Assembly (NCBI GenBank): GCA_024114885.1
Contig: CP099429.1
Location: forward strand, 310,001 to 374,000
DNA from: Septoria linicola
Lineage: Eukaryota > Ascomycota > Dothideomycetes > Mycosphaerellales > Mycosphaerellaceae
Direction: 5' to 3'
Length of the DNA: 64,000 nt
The number at the start of each line of letters is the position of its first letter. Position 1 is the first letter of the stretch. Positions 21,847-34,459 of this stretch are shown in pieces. The position numbers and the translations under genes were made by a program. The notes under the pieces are model-generated. The model had not been told where the DNA came from and made no database searches. It saw nothing but the letters and a program-made list of their open reading frames with translations.

Positions 21847-23683
21847 ATGGCGACCATAACGACAGCACACCAAGACGACCCCAAGAAGATACCAAGACAA
21901 GACTCCAATGCTTCTGCCCAGCTCAAAGAACTCAAGACCTTAAATATGCACGAAACATTCCCAACAACACGCCAACCATACTGCCAACCAGGCCTCCGCG
22001 GTGTTCTATCCTCTCGCTACATTACCCTATGCGCCATCCTCGCTGCAATGGGAGGTCTGCTCTTCGGCTACGACCAAGGAGTCGTGAGCGTAATCCTCGT
22101 CGAACCACAGTTCCTCCAACGCTTCACACGGATCGATGAGACTTCTGCTGCAGGAGGATCAGCGGGATTCTGGAAAGGACTGTTAACTGCTATGATCGAG
22201 CTCGGCGCTCTGTTGGGTGCTTTGAAACAAGGCTGGATTGCTGATAAGTACTCGCGGAAGTACTCGATCGTGATTGCTGCTGTGGTGTTTATCATCGGAT
22301 CCGCACTGCAAACTGCTGCGATGGATTATGCTATGCTGGTTGTCGCGAGGTTCATCGGCGGGTTGGGTATTGGTATGCTATCCATGGTAGCACCACTGTA
22401 CATTTCAGAGATCAGCCCGCCTGAGATTCGAGGTTCTTTGCTGGTGCTCGAAGAGTTTAGCATCGTGACTGGAATCGTGATTGCTTTCTGGATCACGTAT
22501 GGGACATACTACATGTCTGGAGAGTGGGCATGGAGACTGCCATTCCTCATCCAGATCATTCCTGGCCTTGTTCTCGTAATCGGTATCTTGTTCTTGCCAT
22601 TCTCACCACGATGGCTTGTGAGCAAAGGAAGAGATGAAGAGGCTCTTCTAAACCTTGCCAAGTTGCGCCAACTCCCACCCACGGATCAGAGAGTACAATT
22701 GGAATGGTTCGACATTCGGGCAGAAGTCGCTCTTCACAAGGAGATCAACGCCGAGAGGCACCCAGACTTACAAGAGCGCACGCGTGGTAATCGCATCAAG
22801 CTCGAACTTGCTTCTTGGGCCGATCTGTTTAAGAAGGGCTGCCTGAAACGAACGCACATTGGTGTTGGCATCATGTTCTTCCAGCAATTCGTAAGTCCAA
22901 ACACCTCAGCGCGTTCTGGGACTGTAGCACTGATACTGACATTTCTAGGTCGGCATCAACGCTCTGATCTACTACTCCCCAACCCTCTTCAAAAGCTTCG
23001 GCCTAGACTTCAGCATGCAACTCATCATGTCCGGTGTCCTGAACATCATGCAGCTCGTCGGTGTCACAAGCTCTCTTTGGACAATGGACAAGCTCGGTCG
23101 CCGGCCTCTGCTCCTCATCGGAAGTGCTTTGATGTTCATCTCGCATTTGGTCATCTCTGTCCTCGTAGGACTATATTCTGATGACTGGCCGTCATATCGG
23201 GCGCAGGGCTGGGCTTGTGTAGCGATGCTACTGTTCTACATGATCGCTTTCGGAGCCTCGTGGGGACCAGTTCCATGGGCCATGCCGAGTGAAGTCTTCC
23301 CTTCTTCGTTGAGAGCTAAGGGAGTGGCGTTGTCGACTTGCAGTAACTGGTGAGTGCAGACGGAAAGGCCATTCGTGGCCAGCTCAGAATGTTCAATAGA
23401 ACGATTGCTAACGATCTGCAGGCTGAACAACTTCATTATCGGTCTCATCACGCCGCCACTGGTGCAGCACACAGGCTACGGAGCTTACGTTTTCTTCGCC
23501 GTATTTTGTGCTCTGAGCTTCGTCTGGACATTCTTCTTCGTGCCGGAAACGAAAGGCAAGACGCTTGAACAGATGGACGGTGTCTTTGGAGACTTGAGCT
23601 CAGCTGCGGAAAATCAACGGCGAGAAAGGATCGAACGCGACATCGTGGCCAGAAGCGAGGTGTCTGCACAAAGGAAAGTATGA
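21847..23683 (+). CDS. MFS sugar transporter
   Basis: Exons 21847-22890, 22949-23349 and 23422-23683 give 568 aa. Intron 1 is GTAAGT...TTCTAG (58 nt); intron 2 is GTGAGT, branch GCTAAC, acceptor GCAG (72 nt). Twelve membrane segments are apparent. Sugar-porter motifs: GGLLFGYDQGVVS in TM1, PLYISEISPPEIRG after TM4, FSPRWLVSKGR before the central loop, MFFQQFVGINALIYYSP in TM7, and PETKGKTLEQMD after TM12. This identifies the SP family of plasma-membrane hexose or polyol/proton symporters. Exact substrate is not readable; the QQFVGINALIYYSP motif is compatible with hexose binding. Its 3' end is only 110 bp from the convergent GLEYA gene. Confidence 0.95.
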
Positions 23684-23793
23684 TTCTGCAGCCATGTTAC
23701 GTACGCGTTGAACAGATTACCATATTGTGTTGAGTTATGTGCCATGCATCTTTGAGGATACGCCTCCCACCTCGCTAATGAAACGCTCTGCAA

Positions 23794-25363
23794 TTATTGC
23801 TCCTGTCCAAAAGCGTACGCATACGGTGGTGCTGTAGTCCTATCACAAGAGTACTGCACCACGTACCCAGATCCCTGACTCGCAGAGTTCTGCGCCACGA
23901 TACCGTTAGGATCCTGTATGGTCAACTGATATCCATAACCCCCAACAGCCTGGCCGTGTACAATGCGCATAGGAAGATAGGTGCCGGCCTCGAGATTGAC
24001 GGTGAAAGTGCTTGTAGGCGTGCCAGTCGTGTAGCTGAAAGCTAGGGAAAGATTTGCGTTGGCCTTGGTCCAGCCCTGCTGTGCGAGTGGCCCAAGCCAC
24101 ATAATGAAAGCATCGTCGACACCAGATGCGATAAAGCTCCAAGATCCTGTCTGGTAAACATAAAAGTATCCTCGATAGTCTCCGGACCAATTGTGACATG
24201 GGACAGTGGACGGGGCGCCAGTGTAGAGTAGACGCTGAGCGGCACCGTCTGGACAGTTGTAGGTGTATCCACCAATTCCTGATACGGTGCTATTGTAGTA
24301 CAGTGTGGTCCAAGTGCTATCTGAGCCTGGAGAGCCTCGAGCTTTGAGATATGTCGGATTGTACGCGCTGTAAACTTGGTTTACATGCCCTGGCTGGTTA
24401 TTGCCAAAGATAGCGTACTGCATGCCTTGATTCCCACATTGGGATGGAGCTGGCAGCATGGCTCGGATGCTTGTCGTTGCCGTGATTATTCGAGTAGCTG
24501 TTTGAGTTTGTGCCGGCGGAGTGTTGGTCACGGCGGGTGGTGTGCTAACGATGATTCTTTCTAGAGTGGAGACGATTCGCTGAACTATGGTCGTAGGACG
24601 TACTGACACGACTGTGAACGTGTTTAGCTGTATGCTAGCGATAGCATCACTCAGGTCATTGATCTGATCCTGCAACGATATGCAAGAAGAGGCCGAAAAC
24701 AGAGTCAGCTGGACGATGATACAACCACTTGGGTAGGCGTATTGCGAGAATACAGCGTAAACGCCTCCATTCGCAACGGCACAAAATTGAGCTTGACCGC
24801 CGTAAAAGGCCGCATTGAGCCATGATACTGTTCCACGAGCACCCATGGAGAATGCAGTGTTGATCTCGCCCGCTGTGGTAGTTGGCAGAAACAGCTGTGA
24901 GCCAACACCAGGACTTGTCGAATATATATAAGTGACGCCGTTGGAGGTCGTGGATAGACTACCATTGTTGATTCGATAGAGTGGTGCACTGGTGCAATCG
25001 TTGCTTGTTGTGCCATTGACAGCTACATAGGATGCCTATTCCATCGTCAGCTCGACTGTGAGTGTCCTCACACCCCATACTCACTGCTGCTGCTTGCCTC
25101 CTATTCAGTTCTACTTGCTCCGGAATGGCCACCATGTAGTAGTCGCCGGAACCAAAGAAGCTTGCTGCTCGTCCAGCACCAATTACTCCTCTTGCTGATG
25201 TGGAAATTGCTGAATCCAGTACGCCGCTGTTGGAAGTGGGTGGAAGACTCGTGATTTGCTGTGCGCTATCATGATCGACGTCCTCGAGCACATTTACCAT
25301 TTGAGCTTCCTCTGCGTGGCACAATGCGAAACACAATAGCCATACAGAACCACGCAGCCGCAT
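23794..25363 (-). CDS. Secreted GLEYA/PA14-type adhesin-like protein
   Basis: Exons 25363-25085 and 25035-23794 give 506 aa; the 49-nt intron has donor GTGAGT, branch CTGAC and acceptor AATAG. MRLRGSVWLLCFALCHA is a signal peptide. Residues ~94-280 contain SYVAVNGTTSNDCT, a short coiled-coil-like piece (LQDQINDLSDAIASIQ) and a Thr/Pro/Ala-rich linker. Residues ~290-500 form a GLEYA-like lectin fold: MQYAIFGNN, RGYFYVYQTGSWSF, DDAFIMWLG, YLPMRIVHGQAVGGYGY. In yeasts GLEYA domains bind surface glycans at cell-wall adhesins. No GPI signal is visible at the end, so it may be released or trapped in the wall. The calcium-binding DD pair of PA14-like lectins appears retained as VDDAF. Confidence 0.85.
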
Positions 25364-26349
25364 CTTGGTCCAGTTGGTGGTAGCTACATTAGTGAGCTGG
25401 GTCTCGGTGAAGATGAGCGCGTGTGGCAAGATTCACACTGCCGTCTCGTTGCATTCCAGATTGCGCCAAGGGCTGAGGCATGACTTGTTGTTGATGCTCA
25501 CGCCACTTCTTACCACTAGGCTGGTCGAGTCGAAGGATTCTCGACAGAGACACTTAACTAGCAGCCGCACTTGCCGCGGTGTCGGCTCGGAAGCAAGCAA
25601 GGAGCGCGTCTGGGCGTCTGAGCCATGCTGCTGGACACATATCGTGCTCAACGTGCCTCACAGGGCAGCGACAGTTACAGCATTTCCTGGCTGCCATACG
25701 CGGCTATAGCAGATCTGCATCATGCACGCGGCGCTCTTCCGAGGGACTGACATGGTTTTGAGTTGTCTCGAAGAAGAAAAGATGAACTATGTCGCAGGAG
25801 CACTTGCTGCACAAGAACGATGCTGTATCCAAGAGTGGAGCTTGTCCGGCGTGAGCTTCCAGGCTGAGATGTAGATGTCGCTTCGCCGAAAGAATTGCGT
25901 TGGCCCTCGAGTGCGCTTGACAGATCAGACTCTCAGATCGGCTCGACTACTATACAGCTCGAATTACGCCTAGTCAGGCCTTCTGTAGGCTGCCTGTGCC
26001 GGTTTTGTCGATTTGTTTTGTCATGGCTGTGGACGTCAATGTAAAGTCGTCCAACATGTTTACCATGACTACATGGGCATGTCTTGGAAACGAGGCAAGA
26101 TCGAATTATCGGTGTTAGCAGCGACCATGTGTGACTACTTCGCGATAAGGCAATCGTCAACATGAGTTGTGTGATGTTGTGGTGTGAAAGAAACACGACA
26201 TGTCAGCAGACGAAGACAGCTCGGACTTCACAGCGCCGAGGTGCAGCTGCAGCTCACTTCTTGGACCACCACGACAACTCTACCACCACCTTTGATACCA
26301 AACTCTCTCGCCGTCCTTCAGCTCATCCACACCACATCAAATCCTCAGC
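25364..26349. other. Intergenic, divergent promoter region
   Basis: About 985 bp between the divergent starts of the GLEYA gene and the small mitochondrial protein gene. Contains no supported gene. The final 100 bp before 26350 is CA/CT-rich leader sequence. Confidence 0.5.
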
Positions 26350-26829
26350 ATGGCCTCCAGAATACCATCCGCCATGCGCGCCTTCTCCCGCCCAGCCACG
26401 ACATCATCTCTCGCCCAAACCGTACCCACACGTCGAAGCTTCCAAACCAGCAGAACACTCCGCGCAGAGGCCGTGATCGCGCCTAGGAAACCCATTGGAG
26501 CTTTCCGCGGATCGTGAGTCTCGCGATCAGCTCATCAGAATCTGGACCTCATACTGACCACGAGGCCGCTTAGACTGTTCGGATTTCTACTCGGAACAGT
26601 AGGGGCTGGCGGAGCTCTGTACTACTACGTGGTAGACCAGTACAAGGTCTCGAATGAGCTTCTGACAGAGGATATCTACGTATGTCGTTTCCACCTATGA
26701 TCCACTTTCGATGTGGTGGCTATGGAGAGTACGCTGACATGTCTGGCCCACTAGGCACTGCAATCGGCCGTACAACGACTAGAGGGTTACGTCAAGGCAT
26801 TGGAGGCAGAGATTCCGAAGAAGAAATAA
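26350..26829 (+). CDS. Small mitochondrial single-pass membrane protein, conserved, unknown function
   Basis: Three exons, 26350-26513, 26574-26679 and 26755-26829, give 114 aa. Intron 1 has donor GTGAGT, branch ACTGAC and acceptor TTAG; intron 2 has donor GTATGT, branch GCTGAC and acceptor CTAG. The first ~45 residues are Arg/Ser/Ala-rich with no acid until position 44 (RSFQTSRTLRA), a matrix presequence. Then comes one membrane segment, SLFGFLLGTVGAGGALYYYVV, and a short helix with YKVSNELLTEDIYALQSAVQRLEGYVKALE, ending PKKK. I believe this is a conserved Pezizomycotina mitochondrial protein of unknown role; that memory was not checked. The C-terminal helix could form a coiled coil with a partner subunit. 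Confidence 0.85.
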
Positions 26830-27262
26830 AGAGATCGAGAAGGTGTATCAACGACGAGCGCTACGAGCACTACGAAAGCAGCGTGACACTGCACCGTAGA
26901 GGAAGGAGCGATGGAAGACTCGGTGTAGCTGAAGCAGAACAAGATAAAGTGGAAGCTCTGTGATGGTCAAGGAGCATAAGCGTGGAGAAGCAGCGTACAA
27001 TTGAAGTCTTCAAGGTCGTCTGTTTCTCGCTGTACAGTATGATGATATATACCCAAATCCCCAGATCTGACTCGCTCGTATGCAAGATCCTCCGCCCAAG
27101 CCATGTATAAGCTGTGCCGGCCAGACATTGGATGCTCCTGAACGCCGCGCAACTCATTTCCTACAATTTCTGGCGTGCACGCAGAAATGCGTGACTTGAC
27201 ATCGTTCTCGTCCATATCACCTCATCCTTCCAGTAGCCACTTCCTGGTCTCTTGATTCGCGA
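26830..27262. other. Intergenic between convergent genes
   Basis: 433 bp containing the 3' UTRs of the mitochondrial protein gene and the ATP carrier. No gene or repeat recognised. Confidence 0.5.
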
Positions 27263-28360
27263 TCAATTGCTTACAGCAGTCTTTGCCTGCTGTGCTGTCT
27301 CCACTGCTGCTGCCTTGCCTTGCTCGATCTTCTCGGCTGCGATCTTTGCAAGCTTCTCGAGCTGCTCTTGCCTCATCTTGCGTGCAGCTCTGAACAGTAG
27401 CACAAAGAGCAGTTCAACGCGCTCCTTGGTCATCATGAGAATTCCTTGCACCAAGAATCCCTTCATGAGTTGTGGCGCAACGCCCTTCCACAGACCAAGA
27501 ACTCCATCTCTTTCCACTGTGAACTTCATGACTTCCTGGAAAGATGTGAAGGGCTTGCCCATTCTTTGTGGAGGTGGTCGTGACTGAAGACCAACCTTGG
27601 CAATGATGAGGGGCTGGGTTGCAATCGTGGCCAGCATTTTGGAAAGTGCTCCGAGTACTGTTTCTCAAGTCAGTATGTCGCTGGTATGGACGATGTGTGG
27701 ATAGAACTCACGGAAAGCCTCATGAGGAGCCAGGGTCGCCTTGCCAGGGAACATCAGTGTTCGTAGACGCTCGTAAGCACCATATGTGATACTTGGGTTG
27801 ACTACCAAGACCATAGAAGCCTTGATACCTCTCCACAGACCACCAACACCATCCTGGTTCACGACTTCCTTTGCAGTCGCAAATATGCTCTTCCTCTCGC
27901 CCTTTCGTTGCGTCTGCTGTCTCGTTGTGACAACGGCGATTGGGATCGTGAACAATTGTGCCAAAGCACCGGCAACAGCGCCCAGTCCCAGCTCGACTGC
28001 TGTGCTAGTACCCTTGGAGTCCACTCGTGCATGGTACATCTCGCGCACCAGACTATACCAGTAAAAGTATGCAAAGTTGGTGCTCACAACGCCAATCAAG
28101 TTACCGGCCAAGCCGTTGAATAGACCAGACACACCCTCTTCCTGGATGATGTGCTGCATGGCATGTATCGTGCCTTCATAGTGCACATGGCCTTCTTCGT
28201 CAATGTACTTGTCATTTGCATTTCTCTTGACTTGTGTCTGAAGCCGAGTCTTGACAAGATCTAGTGGGTATACCATGCTGTTGGCAACGAGCGCACCGGC
28301 AGAGCCTGCCAGCGCGAGACCCCATGCTGGCAGCTCTTGCTTTGAAGGTGCTGGTGCCAT
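27263..28360 (-). CDS. ant1: Peroxisomal adenine nucleotide carrier (Ant1/PMP47-like)
   Basis: Exons 28360-27712 and 27657-27263 give 347 aa; the 54-nt intron has donor GTGAGT and acceptor AACAG. Three mitochondrial-carrier repeats are visible with signatures YPLDLVKTRLQT (about residue 31), IPIAVVTTRQQTQ (second repeat) and QPLIIAKVGLQS (third). The second and third lack the usual acidic residue after proline, as in peroxisomal carriers of the PMP47/Ant1 group. The family exchanges ATP for AMP across the peroxisomal membrane so that fatty acids can be activated inside. The C-terminal tail is a charged Ala/Lys/Glu helix. A mitochondrial carrier is the main alternative, but the overall pattern (WGLALAGSAGALVANSMVYPLD) favours the peroxisomal type. 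Confidence 0.9.
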
Positions 28361-28944
28361 TTTGTTCCTGTCGCCTCGTTATGTCGTTGTGCTATCTCGG
28401 AAGGTAACGAAGGGCCGAACGACTGATAGCGATAGTGGGGATTTCGTGGAGTCTTCACAATGCTTTGATCGCAATCATGGGACACAGGATGGAGGGATGA
28501 ATTGGCCTATATTAAGTAGGGTATAGGTAAACCTGGTACTCGGGAGAGCGTGCGAAGGTGCACTACTTTGTTCTTTGCAGCAGCCATCATGTGTGCCGTA
28601 CGATTGACCTCGGCCCTGAGAAAGCGACCTTGAGCCGGGAAGCTTGGATTGTACGTGGGCAAGTGCGGCTCGCGTCATTCGGACTTCACTAGCGCCTTTC
28701 TCGGCCACATCCCGCCAACCTCTCTTCTACGCATCCTCGCGTCGCTGTCACACAACACTCTTGCGGGTGCGCTGATTACTGCGGTGTTGTCAAACAATAC
28801 TGCAGTCATCCGCTTCCTGACCCTCAACGTATTGGTATTGAGTCTCCGCCTCGGACGCCTGCATCGCCCCGCCAGGGAGCACCAATCCTGGATGCTTGGG
28901 CAGCGTGAGTGACGAATAACTTCCAGCGCGAGGAGGCAGCCAGC
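28361..28944. promoter_or_regulatory. Divergent promoter between ATP carrier and PalB calpain
   Basis: 584 bp between two divergent start codons. The sequence GCCAAG (PacC consensus) was not identified with certainty, and no TATA box is clear. Antisense frames of up to 175 codons overlap this region and the PalB 5' end but have no supporting motif. Confidence 0.55.
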
Positions 28945-31762
28945 ATGAGTGCCGCTGATGACTTGGCGGCACTCCGGCAAGATGCTGAGCGCCTCGACGA
29001 CCAACTTCAAAACGCCGGCAGTCGCAGTGAGGCATTGGACATCGCGATCAAGTCTGCAGAGACTTCTATGAAAGCCCTTGCGCTTGTGCGCGACCCAGCC
29101 GAAAGAGCTCAGTGTAGGACGCGAGCTGAGCAATATATGCGAGAGGCGGAGCGCATCAAGCACAGCGATGAGTGGCGGACGAGATTGAATGCAGCTCCAC
29201 ACTGGCTCAAGCCAGAAGCCACGACACTTGCATCCGTTGCCTCAGCTACTACCCAGGTCGATGCTGCCAAGGTGAGACTCTTAGAAGAACCAGTAAATTC
29301 TCGGAAGCTTTCCACCAAGGAGAAGATCATTGTTACGAGAGCTGGCTTCCTCAACGGAGTCAAGTTCCCAGAGTGGGATCGTGATCCGGCGCCGAAGGAA
29401 TTCGAGCTGGCAGACGGTGAGGATCTGTTCTTGTATGTTTCCTTGTGTTCCCATATTCCACCTGCTACTGACCCTCAATCCAAGTGATGAAGCATCCGAG
29501 CTACCCTTGTCAGAGTTTCAAGAAGATGTTCTCGACAGCTGGAAGAGGCCAAAAGATGCATTACCTCCTCCGTTGTGGTTCAAGGGAGACAGGACCAATC
29601 TTGGGCCAACAATGAGCTTCATTCGCGATATTGACTTAGTACAGGATGCAGCGACGGACTGCTCCGTCGTGGCTTCACTCTGTGCTGGAGTTGCTCGCGC
29701 AAAGTTAGGTCATCCGAAAGTGCTACAGAAGTTCATGCATCCCTTTGACCCCGCGACTGGCAAGCCAATTTTGTCGAAGAATGGCAAGTACGTGGTGCGC
29801 ATGAACTTCAATGGGTGCCAACGGCGTGTTGTCATTGATGATCGCATCCCAGTGAGTAGCACAAAGCGTGTCATACATGTCCTGGACCGCAACAACCCTG
29901 GGTTGCTCTGGCCTGCGCTTATCGAGAAGGCGTATCTCAAAGTCCGTGGTGGCTATGACTTTCCTGGCAGCAACAGTGGCACGGACTTATGGATCCTGAC
30001 TGGCTGGATTCCGGAGCAAGTCCACCTCCAAGGTGACGATGTAGAGCCAGATCGATTGTGGCAACGCATGTCGCATGGTTTTTCGTACGGTGACGTGCTC
30101 GTTACTATGGGCACCGGCAAGATGTCTAGCCAGACGGAGCGTGCACTGGGTCTTGCTAGCGAGCACGACTATTCTGTGCTTGATCTGCGCGAGGTTGATG
30201 GTCAGCGCTTGATGTTGATAAAGAATCCATGGGTCGAAGGCACGAGTTGGCGTGGTAGGTCCAGGAGAAGCGAGCGTAGTCGTGAAATGTCTCCAGACGG
30301 CCCATTGATCTCGCCAGACCAGGACTCTGGGTCTATAGACTCGCCGAGGGATGTACTCAATGACGAAGATCTGACGCCTGGCACTTTCTGGATGGATCTC
30401 GACAGTGTATTGCAGTATTTTGAGTCTGTCTATCTCAACTGGAATACTGGTCTGTTTCGATATCGGCAAGATGTGCACTTCGAGTGGAACTTGTCGAGAC
30501 CAGACGCCGCCGAAGGCCCCAGCAAACCTCGTGGGCCAACTGCCAGCCTTCAGCACAGTCCTCAGTTCACCGTGACCACAAGTCAGCGTAAAGATGTCTG
30601 GATCTTGCTCTGGAGACACTTCCAGAATTCTGTGCCTGAAGATGCCACAGCAGATGACATCGAAAGTGGCCGTCACTATATAGATCTCAGCGGCTACATC
30701 ACACTTGCGGCATTTGCTGCGAATGGTCATGAGGTTATGGTGTCGGATCGCTACGTAGCAAAAGGCAGGTACGTTGACAGTCCACAGGCTTTGCTAAAGC
30801 TGGAAAATTGTGAGCCTGGCCGGCCATACACGATCGTGCCTCTTGAGCAGGAGCTGCCCTCGACAAAGCACTCCTTTACGATCTCTGCCTTCAGTAACGC
30901 GGCGATACAGCTGGGCAGCGCGACGCCACGATACGCACTACATACGCAAGTGAGCGGTTCCTGGACACAGCAAAGCGCAGGCGGCAACACGCAGAACGCG
31001 ACCTATTGCGACAATCCCCAGTACACAATCACAGTGAGGCAGAAGACGAACATCAGCTTGCTTCTTGAAGCATGCGACCCCAGACTCAACGTCAATGTGC
31101 GACTACTCATCAGTGGTGGGCAGCGCGTGTTCAACATGCAGACTAGAGACGTCGTTGCCGATAGCACAGTGTACAAACCTGGTTGCTGCATTGCCGAGCT
31201 GGAAGAGCTCGATCCTGGCAGCTACACTGCCATCTGCAGTACTTTTGAGCCACAGCAGCTAGGCGACTTCACCCTTCGCATCGACTCGTCCCAGCAGATC
31301 CTTGCAACATTGCTCCCCCGAGAAGGCGCTGGCAGAGTCATATCTGAGCTTGGCACAGTAGCGTTCAAGAAAGGAGAAACGAAAGTCGCTGCACCAATCC
31401 AGCCACGCTGCCTTGTCAACTTCTACGCTATCGCCCGCCAGCATGACCTTGGTCCAAGTCGAGGTCGCTCCAGCGGTCGCTCGCACATCAAATTGAGTAT
31501 CGAACATGGCCGTGGCCCATCCCGGCACATCAAGATTGCCAGCAACAATGGAGAATATGTTGACACGACTGGCGGTGCTGTCAGAACGGATCCGATCGAT
31601 CTTGCTCCGAATGACAGGATTTTGAGGGCGCAGGGCTGCTTCCTAGTGCTTGATCGCATGTATGTGAGCTCCGAGAATTCGGAGGAGAAGTTCAAGGTAG
31701 AGCTCTTCATGGATCAACCGAATGCGATTCAGGTTGGGGTTTGGAGGGCGTGGGAGGATTAG
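28945..31762 (+). CDS. palB: Calpain-like cysteine protease PalB/Rim13
   Basis: Exons 28945-29432 and 29485-31762 give 921 aa; the 52-nt intron has donor GTATGT, branch CTGAC and acceptor CCAAG, rebuilding EDLFFDEASELPL. An N-terminal MIT-like helical region (residues ~1-85) precedes the calpain core, with catalytic triad Cys in DAATDCSVVASL (about C222), His in SEHDYSVLDL (H390) and Asn in LIKNPW (N410). Two calpain beta-sandwich (C2-like) domains follow. In Aspergillus, PalB is recruited to ESCRT-III by its MIT domain and makes the signalling cleavage of PacC at alkaline pH. Between the Asn and the first sandwich is a Ser/Arg-rich insertion (RGRSRRSERSREMSPDG). All catalytic residues are intact. 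Confidence 0.94.
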
Positions 31763-32594
31763 ACAGATGTTTTATACTACTTCCTTTGGGGCAGCGAATC
31801 CTTCATGGCCTACTTCCTACCGCCTTCCCTCGTTCCTGAGTGGTTGACTAGCTGAGAAAAGGCTTGGCAACGTCATCCTTAGGGTTATGCTCCGGGCGAT
31901 AACGACGACATGCTTCTGCACTTTTGTGCAATTTCTGATGAAGCCATTCGATGTGAAGGGGTGTTGTAGGATTGTTTGCATACTTTCACCGCCCACAAGC
32001 GGATTTTGGTGGACTGGGCGGCGACTGTGGAATTAATGATTTTTACAAAATAGCACTTTCCATAACCATGATCAACGTGCAGCACAGGATGGAGTAAGCT
32101 TGCTGTGACCGGAGGAGAGCTGAGCAGCAATAAACGTGAAAGGGTGCTCGGCTAAGCACCATTAAAGTATCTGCCGTAGAGAGCACTGCTTATCTCCATC
32201 CTCTCTGTGTCGGGCTGAAGGTCGAGCGCAAATGGCGATGGAAGTCATTGAAAGCTTCACACTATACTACAATTCCATAGGCGAGTACACAGTAAGTGTC
32301 AAGGTGCGACTGTGCCGCTACTCACAACGCAAATGAGCGTTGTTGCGTTACGCGTGTGCAGTGAAGCAATAGACAATCACCTGCAGAACGAGCCCGGGCT
32401 ACATTTGGAGGCTAGTCCGCGCTAGCATGGCAGCCGCCCAGGCTGCAATTGAGTGAAGCTCGAGCTTCAAACAGTTCTTTACTTAGTTCACACTTCCGCT
32501 GCAACTGTACCTTTTCCATGAATTGCTAGTATTGACCAGTACTCTGCATTACTCTGGACTCGTCTCGCACGAACGGCTCACCTGATAGCACAAG
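31763..32594. other. Intergenic
   Basis: About 830 bp between the PalB stop and the orphan gene start. No gene, RNA or repeat is recognised. Confidence 0.5.
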
Positions 32595-34459
32595 ATGTCC
32601 GAAGAACCTGGTCTCGCGTTCCCAATACTGATGTCTCGAGATGAGGCAAAAGTGGCATTCGACGACATATCCGTCGAAATGAAAGGAGAAACTCTCCTCG
32701 ACGTTGCGCAATACTACACGAATCTGGAGCTGCATACGCGCAAAGGCGACCTGGAGAAGTCCAATGTAACGACGAAGCTCCTGACCAAGGCTTGCGAAAC
32801 CTATGCGATCAATCACGACTTTCTGCCCAGTGTGTTCCGGCTAGCCTACGATGTTCGTCGCTGGTCCATAGGAAGCACGAGCTCCAGACAGTTCCATCGA
32901 TATGTCGACAGCATCGCTGTGCTGCCTCGAACAATCGACCTGGCAGGACTAGCCGCGATGACGAAGGACGATCAGACAGGTCGCAAACTCTGCGGAGGTC
33001 GAAAGCTGGATGACTTCTGGGCGAAGCTGTATCCGCTTACCTTGACCACAAGCTTAGAAGATATTCAGCGCCACTTTGGTCATGACAACCCACACACGAC
33101 TGAAGGACTCTGTAAGCAGGCGGAAAAGCTGGGACCTACGATCGAGAAGATTCTTACAAGCACGAGTCTCATCGAACGTCAAATGGCCTTGTCGAACGCC
33201 ACGCACGAGCGTCAATGTGTGTATCAGAGAGGCAAGCTGCGCCGCTACGGAATCCAGATGACTTGCTTGATGGTATTCAGAGCGACCAAGCCACTCGAGG
33301 CGCCTCCGGCCAGGACACTGACCGCCCGATAAATCTTGAGAGCAACTTCAAGCATTCCAGACGTGTTCCACGGCGGACCGTGACCCAGACGCCTCACAAT
33401 GCCGTCGCCCTAACAGCGACGGCAAAGAATTCGATTCTATCACCTGGCACGAAGCTCGTGAATCGACTCCGTGGTATATGCTCGATCCATCCAGGACAGG
33501 CGTGGGGCTTTCTCGATGGTCGCGACCCATATGCCATGACCGACTTCATTAACCTGATCGATGGCAATTGGAATCGCATCACACTGCATTATGGTCAAGA
33601 GTCTTTCGCGAGCTTCATGCTGGCCTCGGCTTGCATTTGGACGATTGACTTTGCCAAAGACGGTTCAAGAATGAGCATGTATGCTGCGCTCCACGAAGCG
33701 GTGAACCTATATCTCGCACGGACTGGGACCTTTTCACTGGTCGTACATGCAGTAGACCAGGCTGTGATGCAGGACTCGGGGAGAGCCTTCGCGAACAGCT
33801 GGTACTACGTCTTATACGGCATGTATGTGAAAGGCTTGGTTGATCCTCCTGGCGCGCAGCGGGTCTGTCTCGACGAGATCGTTCTAGTCTTCGGACCTCA
33901 GGAGGATCGTAACGCTCTCGTGGAGTATGAGCAATGGCTCGAAGATGAGCATCCACTGCCAGATCTGGACATCGACTGGCGGTCGTCCTTGCATCATCGG
34001 CTCTGGGCATTGAAAGACTGGCTCCAGCACTACCCGCAGAAGACGTTATACAAGTCCATGCGAGACACACTGGCAGATGACTATGGCCTTCCCCCGGCGA
34101 ACCCAATGAGGTTCTATACCGAGTCGACCAAAGACGTGAGCCCTGCTCGTGTGGTATCGGCGCTGGCCTGGATCCTGAGGAATGGCACTCCGGCGCAAGC
34201 ACAGCAGATGTGCATGGGCTTGAGCTCGGAGTTCGTGTGGTACTACCGTGAGCTGTTTTGTGCGCATTTTGCAGATGATCCTGCAATGGCCGACTTTGAA
34301 GAGTTCTGTAAGTCGAGCGACTTGGCCGTCCGCCTGGGCGATTCGAGGGCTGGAGAAATGATGATGTCAAGCATCATATCGTGGACGCAGAGTCGAATTG
34401 ATCTCACGCTGCTGGAATTTCTTATGGACGACCTGCGCGTTCAATCACTCCCAGGATAG
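32595..34459 (+). CDS. Orphan protein of about 605 aa, no recognised domain
   Basis: Two long frames abut: 32595 to ~33216 and ~33258 to 34459. They must be joined by a short intron. In-phase choices are 33211-33257 (47 nt, donor GTCAAT, 605 aa) or 33217-33257 (41 nt, donor GTGTGT, 607 aa); a third, 33219-33280, is also in phase. None has a clear CTRAY branch, so the junction is uncertain and a frameshift is possible. The N-terminal half is helical with many charged residues; a linker rich in Thr/Arg/Pro lies at the join. The C-terminal half is dense in Trp and Tyr (ASACIWTIDFAKDG, NSWYYVLYGMY, WALKDWLQHYPQKT). No signal peptide, membrane segment or catalytic motif is seen. Probably cytosolic; function unknown. 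Confidence 0.65.
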
